Source of the DNA: Membranipora membranacea
Lineage: Eukaryota > Bryozoa > Gymnolaemata > Cheilostomatida > Membraniporidae
Direction of reading: 5' to 3'
Length of the DNA: 64,000 bases
Assembly: GCA_914767715.1 (NCBI GenBank)
Contig: OU612069.1
Coordinates: 10,103,387-10,167,386 of the forward strand
This document shows, piece by piece, positions 45,968 to 57,987 of the stretch. Under the pieces are notes generated by a model, which saw nothing but the letters and a program-made list of their open reading frames with translations, did not search any database and had not been told where the DNA came from. The translations under genes and the position numbers were made by a program. Numbering within the stretch: the stretch's first letter is position 1; every line of letters starts with the position of its first letter.

Positions 45968-48900
45968 TCAGTTGTTCTCGGTGCTGGCTGAAGAGGATGA
46001 AGGTCCCAATCGTGACCTCAGGGTCATATCCACATCACTGCCGGCATGCGATAGGTCACCTCCGTCCAGGCTCGTCACTGATTCGTCGGATTCTATATAT
46101 GATTTAGTTGATTCAACTGATCGCTGAATTACTGGATGTCTCATCTGATAGGAAACAATATTGCGCTTTATTCATCATTTGAAGTGTCATAAAATCGTAT
46201 CTCTTGTGGTTTCTGAGATGCATTCTGCCTGCAGGATAGCCTTGTGGTATGGTCTATCTCTGCAGCACAGCGATGGTGGCGCTGCCTTCCATCAAGAAAG
46301 GCAACTCCCAGAGTTGAAGGTTATGCGATATCAAAGCCAGTGTTCCATTTAGCCCAAAATTGTTCTATAACATGGGTTTGGGTACTCTGTTTACGTTAAT
46401 GAATTCAGGCTCTATTCTGCAGAGATGAATGTATGCCTCAACAGTTGGCTGCACATGTGCAGAGTGACTGAGATATCCATTTTATTATTTATCTATGGAG
46501 CCATTATGTGACCACTACTGTAATATGATTGGCCGATCTGTCTCACCTGTAGCGTGGTGTCACTCCCTCCTGAAGATGAGCTGGATGTACTCGGTCTGGC
46601 CTGATGTTTGTTGTTTGCTGCCTGATCACCTTCCTTCCTCATATCAGCCATCTCTACATGTATATCTGGCACTAAAATATACAGAAAGGTTTATAAATGT
46701 CTACCATGACACTGTGAGTGACGTCCATAGCCTTATAATTAATAATAAACTGTTTGTTTTTATTCAGTCTATGGTCACATCACATCTCTATGGAAGCTAA
46801 TCGCCTATGTTTCAGACCTGATCTTAGTGTAATAAGGGTAACAACTAGATCCAGTTACCACAGAGATGTTCCAAAAATATTTGATCACGGATGAAATGTG
46901 GAAAATATGCTAGAATCAGATTGAAGTTTAATTTAAGCAAAGCAAATTTAACCAAGCAGTGGTAAACCTCTAAGTTGAGATGAGCCATACTGAGCAGTGA
47001 TTAACGTACTTGCTCCATTATTGTGCAGTGATTTAGTACACAAATTCTCGTCATCTGCTTGTGCTTCAGCTATACTAGTCATAGAGTGTGCATAAGACGG
47101 GTTAAGTATGCCTGCAGTGGTGAAAAAATAGCAGCGTCATAGTGAGTGTGTAAAATAAAGCAGCTTAATAGTGAGTGTTATATGTAGCAGCGTCATAGTG
47201 AGTGTGTTAGGACGGAAAATAGCGAGATAGAGCAGCGGTGCATTGTGAAGCCAACGTCAAGTTTTCTCTGAAGTCCCTGGGGTTTGTTTGTGGTACCAAT
47301 TTTGGTAGCATCTGTGTTTAGGACAGTGTTGGTTTACAGTTACAATTAATCTACTTATAAAGAGTAAATATTATTGTATTGTAAATGTCACCTCAGCTTC
47401 ATGACTTGTCAATTGATTGTCTTATTTTGTGTGACAACTGATCATTGGGCGTATGGTCTTCAATCAAGAATTGCTTGATCATCATTAAAATTCATTTAAT
47501 CAACATGCCCATAAGAGGATAGGAGATAAAAAAGAATGTGGTCTTAGTTGACAGTCTGACTCAGCAGATATAAATTGAATCCTACTTCCTCACATGCCTC
47601 AAATTCATGCCCAGTGTTGGGTTTGCTCAAGGAAATGATGAGTGTGCATAAGACGGGTTAAGTATGCCTGCAGTGGTGAAAAAATAGCAGCGTCATAGTG
47701 AGTGTGTAATACATCAGCTTAATATTAAGTGTAAAATAAAGCAGCTTAATAGTGAGTGTTATATGTAGCAGCGTCATAGTGAGTGTGTTAGGACGGAAAA
47801 TAGCGAGATAGAGCAGCGGTGCATTGTGAAGCTAAAGTCAAGTTTTTCCCTACTCCATGTCCCCACTCCCTGGGGCTTGTTTGTGGTACCAACCGAGGAG
47901 TCTTTTACTCCTTGTTCCAACTTTGTTACCATCTGCATTTAGGAGTGTCTTGGTTTTCAATTACAATTAATCAATTTAATACATAGAGTAATCTTATTGT
48001 ACCGTTACTTCAGCTTCATGTCATGGTCAATTGACTGTCTAACTTTGACACCTGATCAAGAATTGTTTGATCATCATTAAACTTCATTAAATCACCATGG
48101 CCATGACAGTCTGACCTTTGTCTGACTATATAAATGACATATAATGGAATCCACTTCCTTGCATGGCTCAAATTCATGCCTGGTGTTAGCCTGTCTTAAC
48201 AAGCTTTGTTTGGTGGACAAAGCTTGTTAAAGGGCAACCAAGGTTTCGCAGCAATGCATTAATGGGTAGCAAATAATGTGCTGGGCAGCATCAGCTTTGT
48301 GCATTACGCAATGCAAAACTCAAAGTAGTTGCTGACTCTAAGCTGGGTAACACTTCAGTTTAGGGGAGGTTCCAAGACTTTGCTATAATAATTATAGAGC
48401 ACAGGCTAAATAATAACAGGAACAGGAAACTGCTAAGTGGTATTCTCTTTTAGCTGAGTTTGAGTACCTGATGGAAGAAATGTTTCACAAGAATTCTGGC
48501 TGAATAATCATCCGAATTATATTTTGTCTTTTTCCCCATGCAGAAGGTGCAATCTGCTATTAATCAATGGCTATCAAAGAGAAGTTGTTTGAAACCTTGG
48601 TTGCCCTTTAAGACAGGCTAACCTGGTGTAGGGTTTACTCAAGGAAATGATGAACAACTACAAAGGCATATTTTTTATATTATTGCATATTTTGAGAGGG
48701 AAATCCACAATTGGGTATGTATGACGAGGTTATTTGAATAAAAAGATAATATATTACACAGCATTCATTCCCAGGTGTGCCAGCTGTACCCACTAAAAAA
48801 TTTTTAAGTTAATTTAAGTTAAAATTAGATATTTTGTACAGACTCATTTGACAGACAAACAGAATCTGCATGTCTTAGCTCAGCGCTTGCTCCAGGGTCC

Positions 48901-51900
48901 TCCCTTATGCTTACCGTTGAAATTAACATTACCACATCTAGTGCCGTTAGCTGGCTGTCGCTGATTAGGTCTATTAGCACTAAATTTTCTGATCATTCCC
49001 TTGATGTCTTTGTTCTGGTTCATCAGCAACTGCAAGGAAAAAGTCCAAAAGTTCAGATCAGGTGCATAGAAAGCCCCATTACCTTAAACAACCATCATAT
49101 CATGTAGAAATATGGCATGTCTAAATATGTTACGACATGCTAGTACGGTCTTGTCTTCTTCGGAGAATGAAATTCAGATATTTATACACATTATTCACAT
49201 CATTTGTTTAAGCCAAGCAAAAAAGGCCAGAGACTGACAATATATTATGATTCATTGCTATTAGCAATATTCCGCTCTCATACTGAGTATGCTCTCACTC
49301 TTGTATGTAAGTGGTAAAATAGGCATGAGTCGTAATCAACAGTATAGATGTATAGATGGTCCCACCTCTTCATCGTATGGTGAGTGTATCTCAGACAGCG
49401 TGCCAAAGAACTTATTCATGACAGCTGGTCTAAGATAGTCTAACACTAACATGATAGCAGCAATAAGAATTGTGAATATTCCTGAAACAAACAGAATTAA
49501 GAAATGTATTTCTACATTATAGAGTTTCATTTTCCTACACACTATATGTATGTAACACCCTACCACTTATATCTTTTTATTCAAGTCATTTTTTGTATCT
49601 ATGTTAATGTGTGTGAGGTCAACAAGTTATTTTTAATTTGCTTTAATTGTAAACTTTTAGAAAACCTCAATAAATAAATAAATAAATAAAAAGCAGTTCT
49701 ACAGCAAAGTGACTCATGTTTACTCACTGAGTCAATCCTACTCCAAGCGAAGAAGCTCTGCTCTGTGGGTTAAATCCCCTATCTACTGTTTTACTGAGTA
49801 AATCTCACCGGTAAACAAGGTGGCCCAGTACATCCAGTCGTATATGAGTCTCAGTGGTCTGGCATTACCATCATCGATATGAATATAGAAATCTTCCGGC
49901 TGTCGAGCGCTGTACACCATGACCGCTAACACCTTTAACTTTCCAGTGGCGAGGAGAAACATAGCGGAGCAGGTGATATTTGACCCAATGAGAATGTTAG
50001 AAAGAAGCCACATCGCAAAGGCAGTCCTAAAAATGATATCAAGAATATTGTCAATACCAAGTAGTGCGATAATGACTATGAGATAGAAGCTGACATTACC
50101 ACATCTGCTGCAGTGGTCTCAATTTGAAAGCAGGTTGGAACACACCATAACGCCAATCACCAATAATCCATCGGCTCGTTGACGACCCTTCTCTCATTCA
50201 TTACAATGAACACTTACCAAAGTAGCACCCAGACAGCATATCCACTGCTCCTGAAAGCTCTCATGTATCTCATCCCTCCCATATCAGCGCTGATGTACCG
50301 GGCTATCTTCAGTATAGGGATCGGCCATCCTTTTAATAAGGCTTCTCTGTATTCCTGCTCTGCCTGATACACTGCAGTCAGATACAACAAGTATGCATTG
50401 TTCAGTTCATGCTTACCTTTGGCTATTCAGTAATGTTCCGCACCTAGGATCCCTTCTTCATCATGATGGAGAACCTTGTCCTTATATGACACTAGTAAAG
50501 ATCATATTATCACAGACTAAGGATATATAAGGATATAGCCTTACTCTGTGATATTATAGTGAGGTTAATCCCTACTGGAATTTTGCTCCAGCGCTTCATA
50601 CTGTGAGTCAATCAGCCAAGCTGATATGACTTCCATTATTCACTGGATTAATGATCAAAGATGACATCAGAATTGTGCTGTGTTCTCAGGAGGGATAGAA
50701 TCTTACCCTCCACCCAGCCTATGTTCAGGTTGTGATATTCAGAAAAATCGCCGCCGTCATCGCAATCATAATCCTTCACCTCCATAGTTATATTAGCTCC
50801 ATTCAAGCCAATTCGCAATGAATATGTTTTGGTAATATTGCCTTCTGTTGTCTCATATGATGCTATACTCCAATAGCTTCCAGTAACGCAAACTGAATCA
50901 ATAAAAAAGGGAGTATTAACCTATCACAATGTAGCAAAGTTATTGTCAAGGTGATTTATGTTCATTTAATTAGATAGGATAGAAGGCTAATCTCAATTTG
51001 GTGGTGATCACCCAAAAGGCCACTGCCAAAAAGCCACTGGCCATAAAGCCACTTGCCAAAAAAACCACTGGTCATAAGGCCACTGGTCATAAGGCCACTG
51101 GTCAAAAGGCCACTACCAAAAAAGCCACTGCTCAGAAAGCCACTGGTTCAATGGAATACATAATAGAAGTCTGATATCAACTTTCAATTGACATGTTTTT
51201 TGGGCAAAACAAAATTCTAGCTCTTGATATGCCCTTTATCAATGAGTTTTTTTATTTCTATTCACTGATTCCCATTTCAGTAAAGTTAGAAAAGATCCCA
51301 CCCACCCTTCGCAAATAATTATTTTAAATGACCTTAGCTGGACATCTTCTCACACATTTTTTCTGTACCGTCACCCCCAATTAATACAACAGAATGTATA
51401 TTGATGGACAAATTAAAGTCACCACAAGCAAACAGTCAGCACTTTTAGATCGAAGAAATGCCGCACTGAGTAGAGACAGTGGCGTTGCCACTTTGATTTT
51501 GACATGCTACATGCCAAGCACGAGTGAGTTGCATATCCTACTGGGAACAACAGAAAAAGTCAGTGATCAGGTTACAAAACTTTAAAGGGCAACCAAGGTT
51601 TCGCAGCAATGCATTTATGGGTAGTCAATAATGTGCTAGGCAGCATCAGCTTTGTGCATTACGCGATTCAAAACTCGAGGTAGTTTCTGACTCTAATTTG
51701 GGTAGCACTTCAGTTTGGGGGAGATTCCAAGACATTGCTGTAATGATGATAGAGCACAGGCTAAATAATAACAGGAACAGGAAACTGCTCTGTGGTAGTC
51801 CATTTTAGCTCAGTTTGAGTACATGATGGATCAGATGTTATACAAGAATTCCGGCTGAATAATAATCCGAATTAGATTTTGTCATTTTTCATACGCAGAA

Positions 51901-53472
51901 GGTGCAATCTGTTATTAATCAATGAGAAGTTCTTTGAAACCTTGGATGCCCTTTAAGCAATAGTGATCAAGTTGAGTCGGTTAAGTTTGTTGGTCATCAA
52001 TAAAAGACATTCGGTAGAGGCTTGTTTTGTTCATAAGAGAGTTTAGTATGTGTTTAGTATCAGATTCGATATAACCATGCCATAATCATAATGGATCACA
52101 GGGTGCATTGGGTAAAAATGATACTAAAAATCTTGCTGTGTGAATACAAATCATTGTCATTATTACGAAAAAAATCAAAAAAGCTACGTCTCCTCTCAGT
52201 GCAGCAATGCTTTGATCTAAAAGTGCTGACTGTTTGCTTGTGATGACTTTAATTTGTCCATCAAGATACATTTAAATGTATGAATTGGGGGTTACAGTAC
52301 AGAAAAAATGTGCGAGAGAGAAGATGTCCGGGTTGAGTCATTTAAAAAAATTATTTGCAAAAGGTGGGTTGGATATTTTCTAACTTAACTAAAATGAGAA
52401 TCAGTTAGTAGAAATAAAAAATCATTGATAAATGACATATCAAGAGCTAGAATTTTGTTTTTCAGGGCCAAAAAACATGGAACAATGGAACGTTGATACC
52501 AGACTCCTATTATGTAACATTGAACCCGTGGCTTTTTGGGCAGTGGCTTTTTGGACAGTGGCTTTTTGGCCAGTGGCCTTATGGGTAGTGCGTTTTTACC
52601 AGTGGCCTAATGACCAGTGGCCTTTTGGCCAGTGGCTTCATGACCAGTGGCTTTATGGCCAGTGGCTTTATGGCCAGTGGCTTTTTGGCTGTGGCCTTTT
52701 GATTTGGTCTATGTCATAATAGCGGTACAACTAAACAGTACATCAGAAATATCTTTTAAAATACTGTAGATATTGTGATGATTTTATGATACTGTTCATA
52801 CTGGTAGTTGCAAGAGAGAACCATTACAGATTAGCAGTGCATCAGTGTGAACAGTAACACTAAGAACATGCATCGTAGCATTAAAGTAACTAGAGGGTAA
52901 TCATAGTAAGATTTCCTCAGTACCACAGGGAGCCCCCTCCCCCCCCCCCCCCTGGTATAGGTACCTGGTATACTGATAATTACTCACTGATAATACTGAG
53001 CCCGATACCGAGAGATATAATCATCTGTAGTGTAACTCTCCATCTACTGTAGCCTCTAGTACCGAGCAGTGCAATAAGTACAGTAACTGTCAGTACTGCT
53101 GCCATATAACCTATACCAACGCCCCACATACCAACATTTCTACATACACAGGCAAAATAATAATCAATAGTCGTTTTTAATATAAGCGTGCAATGAGAAT
53201 CTCAGAAGCCAATACAGCTTCTATTGTGACTTGTCCACAGTAACCCTTGTCACGCGGCTACTTTTTAGAGAAACAACTATGCAGTAGCTATAAAATCTTA
53301 TTTCAATGTGTGTAATTTGGCTATACTTGTTTGACATATTATTGACCTTTAAATAGATGAAATCAGTTTGTATTTACCTGAACCAATTCAGAGGTTCCTC
53401 TCTATAGAAGTACGGAAATCCATAATCCTTCCTGAAAGCCGTGAAAAAATTTGAGGTTTTATCAAACTCCAT
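45968..53472 (-). CDS. DUOXA: Dual oxidase maturation factor, duplicate copy (DUOXA-2)
   Basis: Ten exons matching DUOXA-1 one to one: 53472-53378, 53139-52988, 50892-50707, 50371-50218, 50026-49809, 49481-49366, 49029-48915, 47111-47010, 46671-46547, 46144-45968 (1440 nt, 479 aa). No stop or frameshift and all splice sites are kept, so it is probably functional. Exon 4 (50218-50371) encodes exactly the same residues as in DUOXA-1. Changes concentrate in the loop exon (for example GTYWGIAS to GSYWSIAS, YDSDDDG to YDCDDGG), in helix 4 (ITYSAIFLLGTGM to ITCSAMFLLATGK) and in the cytoplasmic tail, where exon 7 is 51 nt shorter and exon 10 is 15 nt shorter, both in frame. One intron contains a 1.7-kb palindromic insertion and another a partial copy of exon 8. 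A LINE lies just beyond its 3' end. Confidence 0.88.
47640..47667 (-). pseudogene. DUOXA: Partial copy of DUOXA-2 exon 8 with its acceptor
   Basis: The first 28 nt of exon 8 (47111-47084 on the minus strand), together with its CTGCAG acceptor, recur here at the border of a 556-bp internal tandem duplication of the intron. The copy lacks the rest of the exon and a donor, so it should not be used in a normal transcript, although the extra acceptor could act as a decoy. Confidence 0.75.
47894..47913. mobile_element. 20-nt palindromic micro-insertion in DUOXA-2 intron, with empty sites
   Basis: Insert begins CGAGGAGT and ends ACTCCTT, flanked by GTACCAAC (47886-47893) and GTTCCAAC (47914-47921). 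The uninterrupted target GTACCAATTTTGGTAGC is present near 13715 in unit A and again near 47297. Confidence 0.65.
48187..48621. mobile_element. Hairpin element interrupted by a TTAA MITE
   Basis: Outer arms TAGCCTGTCTTAACAAGC and its complement form a hairpin of about 57 nt with the loop TTGGTGG near 48210-48216. The right arm is split at TTAA by the 377-bp MITE. The whole is flanked by CCTGGTGT (48179-48186 and 48622-48629). Unit A has one uninterrupted copy of the target (CCAGTGTTGGG, near 14031). Confidence 0.65.
48231..48607. mobile_element. TTAA-type MITE, copy 2 (inside a hairpin element)
   Basis: Inverted termini AGGGCAACCAAGG and CCTTGGTTGCCCT with TTAA on both sides. Nearly the same sequence as 10484-10860. 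Confidence 0.85.
49525..49692 (+). mobile_element. LINE or SINE 3' tail insertion in a DUOXA-2 intron
   Basis: About 170 bp ending in AAAACCTCAATAAATA and further AAAT units is present here but not in the matching DUOXA-1 intron near 15030. The end motif recurs in reverse complement at 57115-57190. Confidence 0.55.
51004..52701. mobile_element. 1.7-kb palindromic element in a DUOXA-2 intron
   Basis: Left arm 51004-51490 and right arm about 52185-52701 are inverted copies. The outer parts are runs of a short unit (CCACTGGTCATAAGG and variants), the inner parts complex sequence. ATTTGGT flanks both ends (50997-51003, 52702-52708). The matching DUOXA-1 intron near 16750 reads CTCGATTTGGTCTTGTCATA without it. 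The centre contains a TTAA MITE. Open frames in it (for example 51394-51585 plus strand and its mirror at 52086-52271) come from the arms and show no known domain. Confidence 0.8.
51586..51952. mobile_element. TTAA-type MITE, copy 3 (inside the 1.7-kb palindrome)
   Basis: Termini AGGGCAACCAAGG and CCTTGGATGCCCT with TTAA on both sides. More diverged inside than the other two copies. Confidence 0.8.
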
Positions 53473-53969
53473 CGTCTCCTTAGGTTATATTATCTGTGTA
53501 TAGCTGCTCAGTCACCGGGGCTTTTTAGAATACGACTGCCGACCTGCGGATAAACAATATTACACTGAGTATTATCCTTGTAGTGTTGTATGTAGAAATG
53601 GGATCAAGAAACTGATGCGACAAATTATAATTATACATCCTCCAATATGTGTCAAATTAATCATAAATCCTTCATCAAGGAACATCAGGGTTACACATTC
53701 ATCAAGGTTCAAGGTTAACTCATCAAGGTTACATGTTATTTGTTATATGTTATACCATCTGTTATATGTTATAACAACTGTATATGTTATACCATTTGTT
53801 ATATGTTACATGTTATACCATCACAGGGGCTCCCCCCACACAGGACTGTCTATAATATCGATAAATTAAGAATCCCAATCTATAAACTTAAGCGCGCTGC
53901 GATGGCTTGTGGCTTTTGGACTAATGAATGCCATAAAATCCTTTAAATTAACATCCTATTGTACTTACC

Positions 53970-54179
53970 TTAATGATGTATCATATCAGATACAACCCTC
54001 CGTTTCCTTTTTCTTCCCCTGCTGCTTGTGTCTGTGTCCTCTTGATCAACCACCGTCATATCATCTGGATGATCCTCTATAACTACTTGCGCCTGCTCCA
54101 GCTCCAGCTCCACAGGTGAAAACACCTCCTCCCTGACATTGTCGTAGGCATATATGGGTAGTGTCCCAGCTTTATCCAT
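53970..54179 (-). CDS. Small orphan ORF with an optimal start context, upstream of DUOXA-2
   Basis: 69 codons starting MDKAGTLPIYAYDNVREE, acidic in the middle (VELELEQAQVVIEDHPDD) and ending in a basic RGRKRKRRVV stretch like a nuclear-localisation signal. The ATG sits in CCACCATGG. The stop TAA is followed at once by a good donor (G|GTAAGTACA), so this may be a first exon of something whose frame has since closed, a 5' exon of the DUOXA-2 transcript containing an upstream ORF, or chance. It lies in about 0.86 kb of unit A' that has no counterpart upstream of DUOXA-1. Not recognised. Confidence 0.3.
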   Translation of the reverse strand: MDKAGTLPIYAYDNVREEVFSPVELELEQAQVVIEDHPDDMTVVDQEDTDTSSRGRKRKRRVVSDMIHH

Positions 54180-55514
54180 GGTGGATTCCTGTCTTACCGT
54201 TCTCTGTCTGACTCCTATTTGTAATATTGACATAAGTAGGCTATATCTTCCATGTTCTGATATAAGCTACTGCTACTTATAAAATAAGAAAGTAATATGT
54301 TGTAGGTATTGTAAGTTATCAAACTTGTAAAGCTCGGAGACAGGTGACATCAGGCAGGATAGATGCATTCCTTTCACAGAGCACAGGAGACACACAGCAC
54401 TGACAGCACTTTAGAGATACATTAAGAAATCTATATATCTATATCTTTACATTGATAACATCTATAAATCTATATCTTTACTTGCATCTATCTATAAGCC
54501 TACAAGCCTATAAGCTAAGAAATGGTCATCTATGATCTATATTAGGGGAGCCCCATCACAAATAAAGTGTTTATTTGCGATGGTTGAAAGATGTTATTTG
54601 ATCATTGTGCTCGTTTTTTTTTCAACATAATCATTTGTTACAACATTATGTAAAATTTTTTGACCCAATATTTGACTCCTACTCCACAATTAGTTAAAAT
54701 GTTGATAAATAACTGTATCTTCCTATCGCACACAGTGGGAATTTGGTCACCAAGTCAAGATTCTGGTTCTTTCCTTATAAGATGTCAAAACAAAGATTTT
54801 AAGGAAACTCTCCCCGCTCAGTCAACGTCAACGTCAACACAATCAACCCTTTTCCTGTACATCTCTCAGTGCAACAGATAACAGCATTTCTAGCATGGGT
54901 TATTTTGTAGCTGACACCAAACGACAATAGCAAACAATAATTCTATAAAGATGCAGAGCTGCGTAGAATTTTTTGGGGTTGGGGCGGGGCTTTTCTGTAA
55001 AATGATGAGGGATGTGAATTGGTTTTTACTCAACTTTCTCATCAGCATGCAGAGAGTTCAGTTCCAATAAATGTGGTATAAAGAAAATCGCCAATGTTTA
55101 ATCTTGTATTCTATTGATTAATTGTATTATTGAAGAACAGCACTCACAGCATAATGACACTCTTTTTTCATAACATGTCTTGCTTAATGTTAGTAATTAT
55201 AAATGGGTTTGAAAACTGACAGTACCTTGATGGAACTCAATGCATTAATATTGATAGTTGATTGAAAATTGCTCTCAAGATCAGAGTTAAAAAAACCTTT
55301 TTGAGGATTATCTACCCACAATACAGGAGCACATAACTATAAGAGGAATCAAAGCGACCTTGATCTCACATTTGCAGCAGTTTTACTCCGACTCAGTCAA
55401 CAGACTAACATTGAAAAAGTGTAAGAAAACGCAATAAAGCTATATGCTAATACTCTGTCTCTGCCCATGATTTATTAGCGTCTTTTTAGTTTTTCATGTT
55501 TTCATGACATCATC

Positions 55515-55572
55515 ATCAGGGTAAGGGTAAGGGTCAGGGTCAGAATCAGAATCAGGGTCAGGGTCAGTGATA
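55515..55572. repeat. Hexamer repeat GGGTAA/GGGTCA
   Basis: AGGGTAAGGGTAAGGGTCAG and further GGTCAG/AATCAG units, directly after the last exon of the decayed gene. Confidence 0.85.
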
Positions 55573-57114
55573 CCCCTCTCCAGTTTCACACTCTTCTTGT
55601 ATGATTTCAATCAGCACATCATTAGCAATGTCAGGTTTTATGTCTTTTTCTTGCGAGTTTGATGGAGAATGATAAGAGGGAGATATCCATGTCACTATGT
55701 GGATGAGCATAGCTAGGAGGTGTATATGTACCAATCTCATGTTCAACTCGCAGGTCACCGCAGTAGGATGAGTCAATATCTTGTTTTATCATAACATGGT
55801 CACCACTTGAGCAGCTATGCCGTGATCGTGATGCTGTTGTAACCTCCAGCTGTAGGGTGTCCGACACAGAGCAGACTGTAGTACATGTGTCTGTATCATC
55901 TCTTGTTTTATCTTTATGTTGGTGTGTGTGTATCTGTTAGTTGGCTTGATTTATCTGTAGACCCTGATTGACCTTGTGACTGACCTTGAGACATGTGGTG
56001 ATTGCAGTTTGCTGTGGAAGATTGTAGGATAGTATCAGTTGTCATAGTTATACCCTGGCCTGTCTCCTTGCCATCTCCTACAGCAAAATGACAAAATAAC
56101 ATGATCGTGACAGCTATTTATTTATTGTATGCCTGCCTTTTTTCAATATGAAATTAAAGTTTATATGATTCCAAATTTTTCTACGATGAATGAGTTTATT
56201 TTGAAATACATTTATCATCCTAAATTATTTTAAATTTTGGTCCAGGTCGCTATAGGCAGCACCTCATTTTAAACTACCAGTACCAACCCATACCGAAATT
56301 TGAGCATTTAAATTATGCAAATACGCCCTGTCGGTATGAAATATAAAGAAGGCCACGGCCACCACTCAGGTGTGGCTGTAATCTTGTGAAGTACAGCACC
56401 AAAGACTCAATACCAGCAGCAATCCATTGAGCCTATCGATAGAGCCTATAATCCTAAATACTAGGGTGAGACTTCAGTCTAACACTACCATACACACTAA
56501 CCCTGTAGAGGTGATGTAGGTTTAGGTGATGACAGCTCAGTTGTCTCTTGTCTGGAGATTCAGTTCTCTGATATTTCTTTCTGCCTCAGTGCTAGCTCTC
56601 CTTGCCTGGAGTTAGCAGCAGCGGCAATGGCAGCCACCACTACTTTATTGGGAAATTTTTTTACTATTTTGATGAGATCTTTTCCACAGAATTTGTAATC
56701 ACCATGTTTTTCTATTCATCACCCTTGCCTGGTGGGCTACTGAAGTAAGAAGACTGTCCTTCTCCCCTATAAGGTATTATATTCTGGTAGAGAAGAGCTT
56801 GAAACCAAATTTGACAGCTGCAAAAGTAACTGAGTTCGTAAGTGATTGAGCAACATTCCTGGCGATAAATTTTATCAATAATAATAGCGAATAATAGATG
56901 CTACTATCAACTGAGACTAAAAAAACTTGTTCAACAAAATTCAAGCTCTGCAATCTTATATCTTTCAAACTGGGGAGGTATTAAGCTAGCCTATGCATGT
57001 TCTTTCAGAAGCAGACAACTTCAAACTTCTATGCTCTGATACATATTTGCAGCAAGGAGGTTGGGAGGGGAGGGTGAGAGGCCCTCCCTGATCTTTGCTA
57101 GTTCATTTTCATCC

Positions 57115-57190
57115 TTATATATTTATATTTATTGAGGTTTTTTAAAAGTTTATAATTTTGTTCACTAAGAGAGAAACCAACCTCATTTAA
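57115..57190 (-). mobile_element. Second copy of the CCTCAATAAATA retroelement tail
   Basis: The minus strand reads AATTATAAACTTTTA and then AAAAACCTCAATAAATA, matching 49640-49680 over about 32 nt, followed by an AT-rich tail. Confidence 0.5.
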
Positions 57191-57987
57191 TAAAGTTGAT
57201 GGGAAGTGGATTCATTTTATATTTTAAATTGAAATATATATTCAAATGTAAACTGTCTAACAGCACTACATTAAAAGTTATTACTTTTAAAATATCAACT
57301 GAATTCCTTCAGGTGGTCATTGAAAATGAATGCTGAATGCATTGACATATCTATCTATATTGCATAATATTTACCAGCATGGTGTTGAAGAATCATTGCC
57401 TTTCTATACTTTGCTTCTTTTCTACATACAGAGAACAAATTTTTTTTGTCTGGTAATGTGTAAGATTGGTGGGGTCCAAATGAGCGATGGATCTACCCTT
57501 CGCTTCAGTTTGCTTTACATTTGATCTCCGACCTACAATGACAAGTAATTAGATTATTGGTTTGGTACTCACTGTTTTAGCACTCGGAGGTTATATTATA
57601 TCTTTACAGGGTGCCTAATATTAGTTTCCATCTGTGTCATGATAACTTACCCCAGCGCTGAGCCACGACTTATTCAGAACCTTGTCACATTAGATATTTG
57701 TGGGAAGATAACACAACGTACTTTATTGATAGGAGAGAATTCTTGGTCAAAGCAACACAGAAGATGCCAAAAGATAAAATTAAGACACATCATGCTGTAG
57801 CAACTGCAAACCAGTTAACAAATTTTAACATCTCCGCGCAAATGACATCTAAAAGTAAAGGGTAAGCTGTGTTCAGCTTAACATACATCAGATTTCACAT
57901 TTTGCAACGGTTGTGCAATCATTTTCGCTTTGGGTCGGAAAATGTTCAAGATTAAGTCCTAAAATTCTTAGTCCAAGTGTAACACAT

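Larger units (their letters stand above)
47084..48195. repeat. 556-bp internal tandem duplication in a DUOXA-2 intron
   Basis: Unit 1 (47084-47639) and unit 2 (from 47640) both start GAGTGTGCATAAGACGGG in the first bases of exon 8. The later part of unit 1 is almost identical to unit A, while unit 2 is clearly diverged. Confidence 0.8.
40381..54892. repeat. Segmental duplication unit A' (derived copy with DUOXA-2)
   Basis: Diverged copy of 9961-18118, enlarged by insertions: a LINE (about 41250-45790), an intronic 556-bp internal duplication (47084-47639/47640-48195), a hairpin plus TTAA MITE (48187-48621), a 1.7-kb palindrome (51004-52701), and about 0.86 kb upstream of the first DUOXA-2 exon (about 53700-54560). 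It begins with a fragment of the MEGF8 kelch intron and exon, which shows it came from the MEGF8 intron. Confidence 0.85.

Noticed and set aside
52432-52719. 95-codon ORF rich in W and F (repeats of VAFW and QWLYG)
   Set aside because: It is the simple CCACTGG-unit repeat of the palindrome's right arm read in one frame; the left arm carries the same unit in reverse.
55515-55572. Interstitial telomere sequence
   Set aside because: The units are GGGTAA changing to GGGTCA and AATCAG, not a run of TTAGGG, and only about 58 bp long.
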